DNA from: Cercophora sp. LCS_1
Taxonomy: Eukaryota > Ascomycota > Sordariomycetes > Sordariales > Lasiosphaeriaceae
Length of the DNA stretch: 64,000 nucleotides
NCBI GenBank assembly: GCA_036250225.1
Contig: JAPZLL010000026.1
Coordinates: 372,001 to 436,000 of the forward strand
Direction: 5' to 3'
Both the position numbers and the translations under genes were made by a program. Below are positions 45,221 through 55,657 of this stretch, piece after piece. The notes below the pieces were generated by a model. The model had not been told where the DNA came from and ran no database searches. It worked only from the letters and a program-made list of their open reading frames with translations. Each line of letters starts with the position of its first letter. Position 1 is the stretch's first letter.

Positions 45221-46751
45221 TAAGAGGGGGCTGGGCTCGCGGTTGGTTTTGCCTGTTGTTTGGTTTTGATTCCTGTGTTTATTTTTGGCTCCGCTTTGCG
45301 GGTTCGTTTCGCACTTGTTGATATCCTCGAATTTACTTTGTCCCCTTCCTTCGATGAGCTCGTGTCATAGAAGTCCGACTAAAAGTAACCTTTCAGGATG
45401 AAGCCCACAGGTATTCGCGTCTTGATGCATGCATTTCTTGAATAGCCTGAAGTGGTCAAGCACGGTCCGAGAAAAAAGAACCAAAAAAAAACTTCCTCGG
45501 AATTACACAGGAAATTCATCAACGATACCGTTAGAGGCCGAAGTGGAGTCGAATCTAGAGCCTCTCCGTTGGAGAGACCGCTGAGTACTACTGCACTACG
45601 TGTCAAGGCTTGCTGCTTGGTTATTATTTCCCTTCCAAATTCTCCCCCATATACCCCAGACGCGAATCCCGCTCCAGCTGTGGGTCTTGCAACAAGGTCA
45701 CTTTTTTTCTCAAGCACAATACTCGCTGCGGCGAATAGCAAGGAATCCATTCCAATGTCTTCTACAGGTGGGCAAAACGTTTTATTTCAGAGTAGAAGGG
45801 AATAACCCAACGTAAGATGCAGCCTCGTATTTGGTGCTACCTGGACGAGACCAACCCCAGCGCCCCAGGGAGTATCCCCATTGACAGTGTCTTTCGGTCC
45901 AGCCCACAACCTTCAAACACAGTTCCACTTCCACTTCATTTGTCTTCCGTTGTCTCGATATGCTCCGGACTAAAAACTCCGCGATACAAACGCTGCACTG
46001 GTGACGGTTAGAAAGGAGAAAAACGGCCGGCGTCACAAGTGCTCGAGGCTGATTGGGCTGAAAGAGAACGGCTCCAATTGGTCAATCACGATCCCTGTGG
46101 TCTGCGCCGGAGCCACCGCGTCATGACTTCATCGATCCAACTTGCAGCGCCCGTGTCTGGGCATCGGGGCAATCGCAACGGTGCTCATCTCCCTGACGTA
46201 TTGTGCAAATGTGTTTTTTTTTTCTTCCGGCGCAAATGTTGACATTGTTTGGGTCTCTGGGAGTCGGAACGCCTCGTCCTTGCGTCACTTGCAACCGAGC
46301 GCTGTCTGTCTGTGTCGTTTCACCAACTCGACAATCGGGGAGACGGGCACGATACCCGTTCGTCACTTGCGGCAAACACCACTCCTTTAGGTTTACAGGG
46401 CCTTGAAAAGCTTGGATCGACACTGCATCCCACCTGAAAGTTCTCTGCACCCGCCGCAGCCTCTACGGCTTTCAGAGCGTACCCGCGACGCTGTCGGGGA
46501 ATTTAGTGGCCTTGGTCTCCCTGGCTTTGTTCGCTGTCGCTGTGCCCCTCCAAAGCTGGATGCGCCTTCTCGTCCGAAGCAGATGCGGACCTATTACCCC
46601 GATCTCCGACTCCTCACCATTTACCAGGCGCTTCCTCTCCCCTCACACGGGACTGGTCCGTTTTTCGTGCCGTCCTCTTGCAAAGGCGCCACCGCCCAGG
46701 TGCTCGAGAGCCCAAACCGGTAATATCGTCACACACCCACCACCACATGCT
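45221..46751. other. Intergenic region with a Pol III-like unit, no supported protein gene
   Basis: Short frames only. On the minus strand, A-box-like and B-box-like sequences (45598-45587 and 45555-45545) are followed by a T9 run (45491-45483); this is discussed under findings. The right end holds the UVE1 promoter. Confidence 0.45.
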
Positions 46752-48854
46752 ATGGCCCGCCAGTCCAAACCTCCGCCGCGCTCGAGCGACGACCTGTCTG
46801 AGAGGGCCTCCAAAATAACCGCACCCCGTCCCGAAGTTCACCTCCGTCGGTCGAATCGACGCTTGACCCAGGAGAAAGACGACAAGGAGGAGAGCATGAC
46901 GCGGGAAATCCAGGGCAAAATTTTGGGCATCAGACCTGAAGGAGGGGATGCGATGGGCCAAGGCGAGAAAAGCACGAAAAATGTACAAAAGGAAGGCGTC
47001 CAACTTGCCATCGAGGGACTGGCTCGGATGGAGAGACGGCTGATGCGAGCAACCAAGAGGCAAAAGTTCAAGGTCGAACATAGCACCCTTACCGACACCA
47101 GTGAAGTTCGCGAGGAAACAGAACACGAACCCGAGTCCGTCCGCGAGACGTTGCTGCAGAATCCAGAACCCGTGAGGCCTGCGCGGGCGAAGGGCGCCAC
47201 ACGAGGGTCGTCTGAAAGTCGCGATGCCGAAGAGGAAAGAGAAGCCGAGTGCGTCGAGAGTGACTACGCCGACGACGATGCCGGTGTCAAAGACATCCAA
47301 GAAGAGACTCTCGAGATCGCCGAGCGTGGTGCTGCCCGGCCACCCGCCATCAACAGCAGCTTTCTACCCCTGCCGTGGAAAGGCCGACTTGGATATGTTA
47401 GCTCCCCGGGCCCTTAGGTGGTGATTGTTTGGTGAGTAATTCCTAACACAGATATAGGCATGTCTCAATACGTACCTTCGTGCGGCGAAGCAGCCAGTCT
47501 TCAGCTCTCGCACGTGTCGCATAGCATCCATTCTCGAGCACCGGCATCCACTGCGGGATCCATCTCAACCAGAACATGCCACCAAGAACCGGCCCGACAA
47601 GTCCAAGGAGCCCAGTGTAGAGCTCGGCGCGAAGTTTGTCCAGGATCTTGGGCTGGCCAACGCTCGCGACATTGTCAAGATGTTGCGCTGGAACGACAAG
47701 TACGGCATCAAGTTCCTGCGGCTCAGCTCTGAGATGTTTCCCTTCGCTAGCCATGACGAATATGGGTACAAATTGGCTCCCTTTGCCTCTGAGGTTCTCG
47801 CGGAGGCGGGACGGGTGGCCGCTGGATTGGGCCACCGACTCACCACTCACCCTGGCCAGGTATGTCCCAACCCATAATCCCCATTGCTGTTGCTGGACGT
47901 GCCCACAACACCGGACTACCATCACTAACTCGTCAAAAGTTCACCCAGCTGGGGTCGCCGCGGAAGCAAGTCATCGAGGCCTCCATCCGAGACCTGGAGT
48001 ATCATGATGAGATGCTCTCTTTGCTCCATCTACCCGAACAGCAAAATCGCGATGCCATCATGATTCTCCACATGGGAGGAACATATGGCGACAAAGCTGC
48101 TACTCTTGACCGCTTCCGGGCGAACTACAAGACGCTCTCCGCATCGGTGAAGGCCCGCTTGGTCCTGGAAAATGACGATGTGGCCTGGTGTGTACACGAC
48201 TTGCTTCCAATCTGTGAGGAGCTCAACATCCCTCTTGTCCTCGACTACCACCACCACAACATTATCTTTGACAACAACTTTGTCCGGGAAGGTACCTTTG
48301 ACATCAGCCAGTCAGAGATCTCGGAGCGCATCACCGCAACATGGAAACGTAAGGGGATCAAGCAGAAAATGCACTATAGCGAACCTTGCGCCGGTGCTGT
48401 CACGCCCCGTGACAGACGGAAACACAGTCCACGAGTGAAGACGTTGCCCCCTTGCCCACCCGACGTGGACTTGATGATCGAAGCCAAAGACAAGGAACAG
48501 GCTGTGTTCGAGCTCATGCGAGCCTTCAAGCTGCCTGGATTCGAGAAGATCAACGACATGATCCCCCATGAGCGTCAAGACGAGAACCGGCCCGCGCCGG
48601 AGCCGACACGGAAGAAGGGAAAAGGGAGAGGCGGGAAACGCAAAAGACCCGCTGGCGAGGACGAGGATACCGTTGCTGCAGACAACGGCGGCGCTGGCGA
48701 GGACGAAACGGCGGGGGCGACCGAGATTGCCGAGTCGGATATCGGGATGGGAGGGCCAGAGAACAGAGTGTATTGGCCACCTGGCCACGAGCACTGGCTG
48801 AAGCCAATGAAACGGGTAACGGGAAAGAGTAATAAGGTAAAAGAGGAGGACTGA
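46752..48854 (+). CDS. mus-18: UV-damage endonuclease UVE1 (UVDE family)
   Basis: Three exons, 46752-47396, 47458-47859 and 47940-48854 (61- and 80-bp introns, CTAAC branch points), give 653 residues. The enzyme nicks DNA 5' of UV photoproducts and starts excision repair. The TIM-barrel core begins at RLGYACLNTYLR across intron 1 and shows LRLSSEMFPF, HRLTTHPGQ before intron 2, FTQLGSPRKQVIEASI, ILHMGGTYGDK, LENDD, VLDYHHH and MHYSEP, which carry the metal-binding His, Glu and Asp residues. The N-terminal ~215 residues are a charged extension, as in the Neurospora and fission yeast enzymes. The C-terminal tail is Lys/Arg-rich (KKGKGRGGKRKRPAG), a likely nuclear signal, and then acidic. The donor of intron 1 (GTTAGC) is non-consensus but required. 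Confidence 0.95.
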
Positions 48855-51828
48855 TATCCATCCAGAGGCGGGAAACTCGAACAGGCGCTTTACCACTGAG
48901 TGTGATCCGAGCACCACAGGCGTTGAGTTTCACCCCGTGGCTTTCGGTTGGCTGGAGTTTGCCGGCTTGTCGTAGGCTCGATTCTGTTGCTGGGGGGGAA
49001 AGCACGTGCAGCGCAGTTATTACGTGCGGAATGATGGTGGTTCGAGTTGGTGGACCTTAACAAAACATCGGCGATTGGTCGGCGACGATCTGTTAGTGGG
49101 AATTTGGGCGTTCCGGGCATGTGGTCAGCTCCGATGGAATCGTGTTGGGCGAGGGGAGGAATGTCGTGACCATGCCGTTCATGCATAATATCCTGTTTTT
49201 GCGGCGCTTCCGCCCCAACAAAGTGTCCCGAGAAGCCTTCTTTCCTCGCAAAGTGACGGGAGACGATGTTGTGTGGATCCAAGGAAGCCGCGGCTGGCGG
49301 CCTGTTGGGCACCGGAGGGTTTGCTCCGCCCGCGATTGGATGCGGCCCACCAAGGTCCCTAACTCATTTCGGCTTGGCGAGGAATAGGGACTGACGTTGT
49401 TCCCAGCAGGCTCCCAGGCAATCTGGCACAATCTGGTCCCTCCACAAGTGCTGCCCGATGACGTCGACGGTGGGCGGGGGGACCCTTGGTTCCTGCCGGT
49501 CAACAGATCCCTGTGGGTGCGCGGTTTCAGAGCACAAAAGGCGTCACCCACTTCGCCGACATATTTCATCATCTTGACTTCCATCCGATGTTTACGACGA
49601 CGACATCAGCTTGCAGTTCCGCGGGCTCCACGAGCAGTCACAATAATGAAGAAGAGCGCGTTCCATCCGTGATGGCATCAAGACCGTATACGAGACATCT
49701 CCCTGTCCCTTCTCGGTAGGCGTCTGGACGTGTTCCTGCGCCAGCCAAACCGTAGAGCATCGGCCGGTCACTGCCACGACCACGACCACGGCACACACCA
49801 CACCCCCACACCCCCAGGCCACACAGTGAAGGTACGAACGGTCGCGACAAGCGCGATAAGGCATCGAGAACGAGAACGGCAAGCTCCGCCCCACAGCCCG
49901 AGTTCGCCAGCACACGTCCGAGCCCGACCACCGTGTCCCGAGAATAAGAAGAGGCATCATCGTGCCCAACAATTGAGGACAAAGACGAGGAACCGCGAGA
50001 ACAAGCCTTGGCTGGATCACCGCGCTGGTCCCGCGGTGTCGTCTTGTGGCCGTCGAGGCGTTTTGTCAACAGCGTCTAAGTGACAGCGAGCCGCCGCCGG
50101 GAGGCTAGCACCCTATCTGTCACACGGGTCTCGGTACGTATACTCTAGGTCTCAGCGCAAGGTCCCATGGTAGCCCTGCTGACAATCTCTCTCAGGCACC
50201 GTACCTACACCATCATAGATTCTTGGCGACTACTACACTCGATCCTATACGCTATCGTTGTCTCTTCGAGCCGCAACTCCTATTCTCCTTCTCTTACAAT
50301 GTGCGGCACGCAGATCAGCTATGCTTGCGCAACCACGCTCATCTCGCAGTCCATCACGTGTGGCTGCAGCAAGATCATTGCTTGCGGGAAGAGCACGCTA
50401 TACTGCGGCACTTGCAGCCATCCACGGTGCAAAGAGCTGCGAGGAGAAATAGCAGTTCGAGTATAGAAGCGCCGAGCCTTGACGAAGCCTGGGGCGGGCT
50501 CGGCCACTTCAAAACTACGGGCTGGTTATCATTTATGTATGTAGTATCTTCATGGGTGATCGTTGATCTTTCGGGAAGGGAGTGGAATCGGCCATCACAT
50601 TGGGGTTCCCAGTGTATTCTTCTAGCAGAGCATGGCATCTCACATCAATAGACTAGCTATTTGTTCTTGATCCACCCTGCCATACGGGCGCGCTAGTTCA
50701 GTTTGTCTTGTTGCACTCAATCCTACATATGTGCATATCCCACGCAACCCCTCCATGTGTCTAGAGCAGAGCAGGGACGGAGGCTAGGGTACCCAAAGAT
50801 CTACGAGACAGGCTGTGGGAGCTTGCAGGGGCTCAATTGCTTGCAGCCGGGTCGGAAGTCGGCAAACAACATCGGACATCGTCCGTCTCCCCGGTTTTGA
50901 CGGCCTAGTCAGAAATCGACCCTGATTAGTGAACATCTGCAGCTTGTAGTTCAAGCATGCAGGATGAGCCCAACCCCGAGTGAGTCTAGCCATTTCGTGG
51001 GTAAGGGTAGCTTCCTCAGTGTTGAAATATCAACGTCGGCTCGATTTCGTATTTGAGTGATGGGAGATGACTGGTTCCCTTCAAATGGCTCTCCGTCAAT
51101 CATGCTGTAAGTCGGTAGTTCGTCGTGATGTCGATTTGCTCCAACTGCTAGGTGATCGCTAGCGGTCACCACTTTCGACAGGACAGGAATTGACGACGTG
51201 CTCAAGCCGTTTGTAGTAGCCTAAAAAAAAACAGGCCCGTATCGAATGTCCGAGGGGGTCTTGCCATCCGTGAATGGTGTCAACCCCTCCACCATCCAAA
51301 GTGCAGTGGCAGGCAGTGGGGCTCCTGATTGCCCTTCCGACCCGACCCAAGGCAGTCGTCACATCTACCTCAGCGCTGACAACCTCACTTCCGTCACAAC
51401 CAGCCATCTCCCAAAACGACGGGAACCTCATCAATCCAACAAGACCCAAAAAGAAATCGAAGGCTGGGCGTTGCCTGTCTATCGAGAACTTTGTGGAGGC
51501 AGCTCACTGCTGGTGCCTGCTGAAGTCTCGTGATCTCGCGCCAAATCGTGCTCTGTCCCCGCGGCTGCCTGGACACGGGACGCGCTTGCCCGATTGAGCG
51601 CCTGGGCAACCTTTATTTGATGACGTCCAAGGAAGCTCCTTCCCAACTCTTTTCGTTCTGAGCAAACTCAACTTTAATCACCACAGTTCAATTCTCCTGC
51701 GGGCAAATAGTCTCCCGTCCCTCTTTCTTCCACTTCCTTTTTGTCCCGAACTGACCCCCCAAACAGCATTCTCACCGGCCCCAGCTGCACCCAACCCGAG
51801 ACATCCCAGCTCGTCCGCCTGCCGCAAG
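48855..51828. other. Gene-poor stretch (3 kb)
   Basis: Apart from a short cysteine-rich frame at 50299-50466, no frame combines an ATG start, domain and splice logic. The last ~170 bp are pyrimidine-rich leader of the PARP gene. Confidence 0.45.
50299..50466 (+). CDS. Candidate small cysteine-rich protein
   Basis: A 55-residue frame starts with ATG at 50299 in an ACAATG context and contains eight cysteines, including CGCSK and CGTCSHPRC. It resembles short fungal hypothetical proteins with spaced Cys pairs, but has no signal peptide and could be chance in a gene-poor region. The open frame continues upstream without another ATG in good context. Confidence 0.25.
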   Translation: MCGTQISYACATTLISQSITCGCSKIIACGKSTLYCGTCSHPRCKELRGEIAVRV

Positions 51829-54173
51829 ATGCCTCCGAAACGGGCAAAGAAAGCCACGCCGGCACTTCCCCCGCTTGACGGATGCAAGCTCGTGTTTAGC
51901 GGCTCGCTGCCTGGGTACCGTTCACACAAGGTTCTGGGAGCGAAAGCAGAAGCTCTTGGTGCGACTGTCACCGCAGCTATTGGCACCGGAACCACCCACT
52001 TGGTCGCTTCCGACGATGACTTTCAGGGTGTCTCAACCAAAGTCGCGAAGGCCCAGTCTCTAGGCATTCACATTGTTAGCTTGGATTGGCTTTTGCGCGC
52101 CGAACAAACAAATACCAAGCAGCCTGAGAAAGACTTCCCGCCCAATGGGTCGGACGAGGACGAAGAAGGGGAGGATGATGAACAAGGAGATAATGAAGAC
52201 GACACTCCCCCCGCACCAGCTGCTCGCTCTCCCTCGCCGGCTCCCGTCCCTACCCCCGTCCCGGCAATGAATGGCCGAGCCACGCGAAAGAGGGCGACGC
52301 CCGCAACTCAAGACGACACCGTAACAGACTCGGGCCCTAAGTCGAAGCGATCTCGAGCTGGCAAAGCCACCAATGATAATGAGAACAATAGCGGGGTTGT
52401 TAGCGCAGGCGATGTCCAAGAAACCCAGGATGTCAAGACGGCGAAAAAGGCGGATCCCGTTGTCGGAGCGGGTCAAGTCGCCAAGAATAAGGACCTTGTG
52501 ATCCCCCTCGACGAGGGCTGCCCGTACGCAACCTCCAAAGTGTACATCGACACCGCGGGCGTTATCTATGATGCGTCATTGAACCAGACGAATGCATCGG
52601 CGAACAATAACAAGTTCTATCGGATACAGGTAAGTTCAGATGCGATTCGCGCTCCTTCGTCGACTCAGATAACTGCCCCTCCCCAACAGGACGTCTGCTA
52701 ACTGGTTGCGTACCCAGCTTTTGGTCGATCCTTCTGGCTTCCATCGAACATGGACGCGATGGGGCCGTGTCGGCGAGCGTGGCCAGACAGCCATCGCCGG
52801 CGAGGGGAGTCTTGAAACTGCCATGCACGGCTTTCTAAAGAAGTTCAAGGACAAGTCCGGCCTGCCGTGGGACATGCGGGGAGGAAACCCAAAGCCCAGC
52901 AAGTATGCCTTCATCGAGCGCAACTACTCCGCCGACACGGATGACGAAGATGAAGCCGATGCGAAAGAGGAAAAGTCCGCTAAGGGCAAGAAGCCGTCCA
53001 ACTGGGTGGCACCTAAATGCACTCTGCACCCGTCGGTGCAGGCGCTGATGCAGCTCATCTTCAACCAGCAGTTCTTCAACGCCGCCATGTCAGACTTGAA
53101 CTACGACGCGAATAAGCTTCCGTTGGGGAAGTTGAGCAGGGCGACGATTACCCGCGGCTTCCAAGCCCTCAAAGATCTTTCTGCACTGTTCGACGACCGA
53201 GCCCTGGCCGGGACGCTGTACGGCAAGGTGTATGAGCGTGCGGTCGAGGATTTATCCAACTCGTTCTATTCAATCATTCCTCACGCGTTTGGCCGTAGCC
53301 GACCGCCTATCATCCAGAGCCAGCCCATGCTCAAGAAAGAAATAGAGCTTCTCGAGAGTTTGAGCGACATGAAGGATACGGCGCTCCTGATGAAGCTGCA
53401 GAACGTCGAGGACGACGACGTTCATCCCTTGGATAGACAATACCAAGGACTCAATCTGGACGAAATGACGCCACTCGATCCGCACTCGACCGAGTATGCC
53501 CACCTCGCCGACTACTTGGTCAAGACGCGTGGGGCCACGCATTCCGTGAACTATGCCATCGAGAGCATCTTCAGGATCGAGCGCCAGGGTGAGAAAGCCC
53601 GATTCGACAGCGCATACGCCAAGAATGCGAAGAATCGACGTCTCCTGTGGCACGGCTCGCGTTCGACCAACTTTGGTGGCATCCTGAGTCAGGGTCTCCG
53701 GATCGCGCCGCCCGAAGCGCCTGTGTCGGGTTATATGTTCGGCAAGGGTATCTACCTAGCCGACATGTCGTCCAAGTCAGCAAACTATTGCTGCTCCTCA
53801 CAGTCTAACAATACCGGTTTGCTGCTGCTTTGCGAAGCCGAGCTTGGAGACCCGATGCAAGAGCTCGTCAACGCATCGTACCACGCAGGTGAGGATGCGA
53901 AGAAGAAGGGTATGCTCTCGACCTGGGGCCAAGGTCGAACTGGCCCGACCGTGTGGAAGGATGCAGGATGCGTCCATCCATCGCTGAACGGCGTGAAAAT
54001 GGTAAATTTTGCCGTGCTCTCCGGGTTGTCCTATTGCTAACATGCTGCAGCCCGACACCACCAATGCCCCTGGATACACGGGGGTCGCGAATGCATCACT
54101 TTATTACAACGAGTACATCACCTATGATGTTGCTCAAGTCCGCCTCCGGTACCTGTTCAGGGTGAGGATGTAA
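51829..54173 (+). CDS. Poly(ADP-ribose) polymerase, BRCT-WGR-PARP architecture
   Basis: Three exons, 51829-52629, 52718-54001 and 54051-54173 (88- and 49-bp introns with GCTAAC branch points), give 735 residues. An N-terminal BRCT domain (about residues 15-95; LVFSGSLPGYRSHK, LGATVTAAIGTGTTHLVAS, IVSLDWLL) is followed by a disordered basic/acidic linker, a WGR domain (FHRTWTRWGRVGERG near 275-289), the helical regulatory domain, and the catalytic domain. The H-Y-E triad is intact: LWHGSRSTNFGGIL, GKGIYLADMSSKSANYC, and NEYITYD with the polymerase Glu at about 716 in exon 3, so chain elongation is expected. The zinc fingers of animal PARP1 are absent, as in other filamentous ascomycetes, which carry a single such gene. 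Role: DNA-damage response in the nucleus. Confidence 0.95.
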
Positions 54174-54589
54174 CGGTGCTCATGAAGATTGGATGGGAGG
54201 GAGGGAGCGGATCATTTCGGCGTTGAGGAACGGCGGACGTTGTCACGTGGGCTTTGCGGTATGGGTGCTGCTTTTTTGATTCCAACGCATCTTCGATGTT
54301 CCAGGAATGCCCGGCAATGTGCCTATAGGGACCTCGACACCGCTGGCAGGCGATTCTCGAGAACGGGGTCCTTTCGGAGCTACGCGCCCGAAACTGGATG
54401 GCCCAACCTCGAAAAGATAGTCAATGGGAGAACAAATTCTGTCCAAGTGGTACTGAAAATGGTTCATCCTAGAAGGAAGCCTAAATGTTTGAGGGTAGCC
54501 ATGGTTGACAAAGCCGATGATGCGCGCATTCTGGGAGTGGTGACATGGTGTTGCAGTGCCTTTGGCAGGTGTGTGCTTTTTTGGGTTTA

Positions 54590-54623
54590 GCGTCGCCGAC
54601 AGTGGGGATAGTGTCGGCGACGC
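54590..54623. promoter_or_regulatory. Inverted repeat, candidate regulator binding site
   Basis: GCGTCGCCGACA (54590-54601) and its exact reverse complement (54612-54623) are separated by 10 bp. It contains CCG and CGG triplets facing each other, as preferred by many zinc-cluster dimers. It lies about 230 bp upstream of the dehydrogenase start. Confidence 0.5.
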
Positions 54624-54759
54624 CAAGGCTTCGCGCCGGTGCTGATTGGAAAGCCGCCCGGGTTCCCGCCGATGTGATCGGCGCGGCGATAGTGTAACAA
54701 TTATTGTCGGCGCCGTCGCCGAAAGTAATTTTGGTATGCGACATGGCCAACAAACCGTC

Positions 54760-54768
54760 TATAAAAAG
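54760..54768 (+). promoter_or_regulatory. TATA box of the dehydrogenase gene
   Basis: TATAAAAAG sits 83 bp upstream of the start codon, a good position for a strong, regulated fungal promoter. Confidence 0.6.
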
Positions 54769-54850
54769 GTTGACAACCTCCCACTGAGTCCAGCCCGACT
54801 CATCAACAGTTTGAGGACATTCATGCGAATCCACACCACTTCCATCCAAC

Positions 54851-55639
54851 ATGTCCGCCCAAGCCAGTCCTAAATACATCAACAAACTCGCTTCCCGTCG
54901 AATCCTCATCCTCGGCGGTACCTCGGGCGTCGGCTTTGCAGTCGCTCAAGCAGCCCTTGAGTACGGCGCCATTGTCACAATATCGTCCTCCAACCCTGCC
55001 AAGCTGGAACGTGCTCTCTCCCGTCTTGACTCGGCCAACGCCAATGGCGCAGTCTGCGATCTCGCCGACACTGATAAAATCGAGGAGAATCTTGTGGCGC
55101 TTTTCAACTTTGCTACCTCCAACGGCCAATACAAACTTGACCATGTCGTCTTCACTGCCGGTGATGCCCTCAAGGTGACGCCCGTCTCCGAAGCCACGCC
55201 CGAAGCGGTGACCAAGGCATCCGTGGTTCGGTTCGTCGCCCCGGTGATGGTGGCCAAGGTGATGAGGGTGTTTGTGAAGGAGAGCCATGAGGCTTCGTTG
55301 ACGTTGACGGGGGGCACGAATTCGGTCAAGCCGATGAGGGATTGGTCGATTATTGCTGGGGTGGGGACCGCCGTGGAGGGTTTGGTTAGGGGGTTTGCGG
55401 TGGATTTGAGGCCGGTGAGGGTTAATGGGATTGTACTTGGGGCGGTGCATACTGAGTTGTTTGACTCGATTGGGCAGGGGGAGCAGCTTGAGGCTATGTT
55501 GGACAAGTTCAGGCGGGAGACTTTGACGGGGACGGTGGGACGGCCGGAGGATGTGGCGGAGGCGTATTTGTATGTTATGAGGGATTCGTTCGTTACGGGG
55601 AGTTTGATCAGTACTGATGGGGGGAGGTTGTTGGCTTAG
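54851..55639 (+). CDS. Short-chain dehydrogenase/reductase-like protein, atypical active site
   Basis: Single exon, 262 residues, starting at the first ATG (AACATGTC). The Rossmann start is clear: RRILILGGTSGVGFAVAQAAL with the TGxxxGxG-type glycine motif (here GGTSGVG), then AVCDLAD for the adenine-binding Asp and VVFTAGD in place of NNAG. The later part keeps AVDLRPVRVNGIVLGAVHTEL and ends in FVTGSLISTDGGRLL, both typical of SDRs. In the region where the Tyr-x3-Lys pair is expected (after LTGGTNSVKPMRDW) the sequence is SIIAGVGTAVEG, so both residues are missing. Similar divergent SDRs exist in fungi; they may use another mechanism or act as binding proteins. The promoter has a TATA box and an inverted repeat, and a Zn2Cys6 regulator lies convergently 18 bp downstream. 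Confidence 0.87.
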   Translation: MSAQASPKYINKLASRRILILGGTSGVGFAVAQAALEYGAIVTISSSNPAKLERALSRLDSANANGAVCDLADTDKIEENLVALFNFATSNGQYKLDHVVFTAGDALKVTPVSEATPEAVTKASVVRFVAPVMVAKVMRVFVKESHEASLTLTGGTNSVKPMRDWSIIAGVGTAVEGLVRGFAVDLRPVRVNGIVLGAVHTELFDSIGQGEQLEAMLDKFRRETLTGTVGRPEDVAEAYLYVMRDSFVTGSLISTDGGRLLA

Positions 55640-55657
55640 GTACTGTTGTGCCAATGT

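Larger units (their letters stand above)
54174..54850. promoter_or_regulatory. Upstream region of the short-chain dehydrogenase gene
   Basis: Includes the 3' end of PARP and the promoter of the next gene. TATAAAAAG at 54760-54768 lies 83 bp before the ATG. Upstream is a perfect 12-bp inverted repeat (54590-54623) and a further copy of its core, CGTCGCCGA, at 54714-54722. Confidence 0.55.

Noticed and set aside
48874..48925. tRNA-like piece on the minus strand (CAGTGGTAAAGCGCC followed by TTCGAGTTTCCC)
   Set aside because: The D-arm-like and T-arm-like parts are adjacent with no anticodon arm between them; likely coincidence or a remnant.
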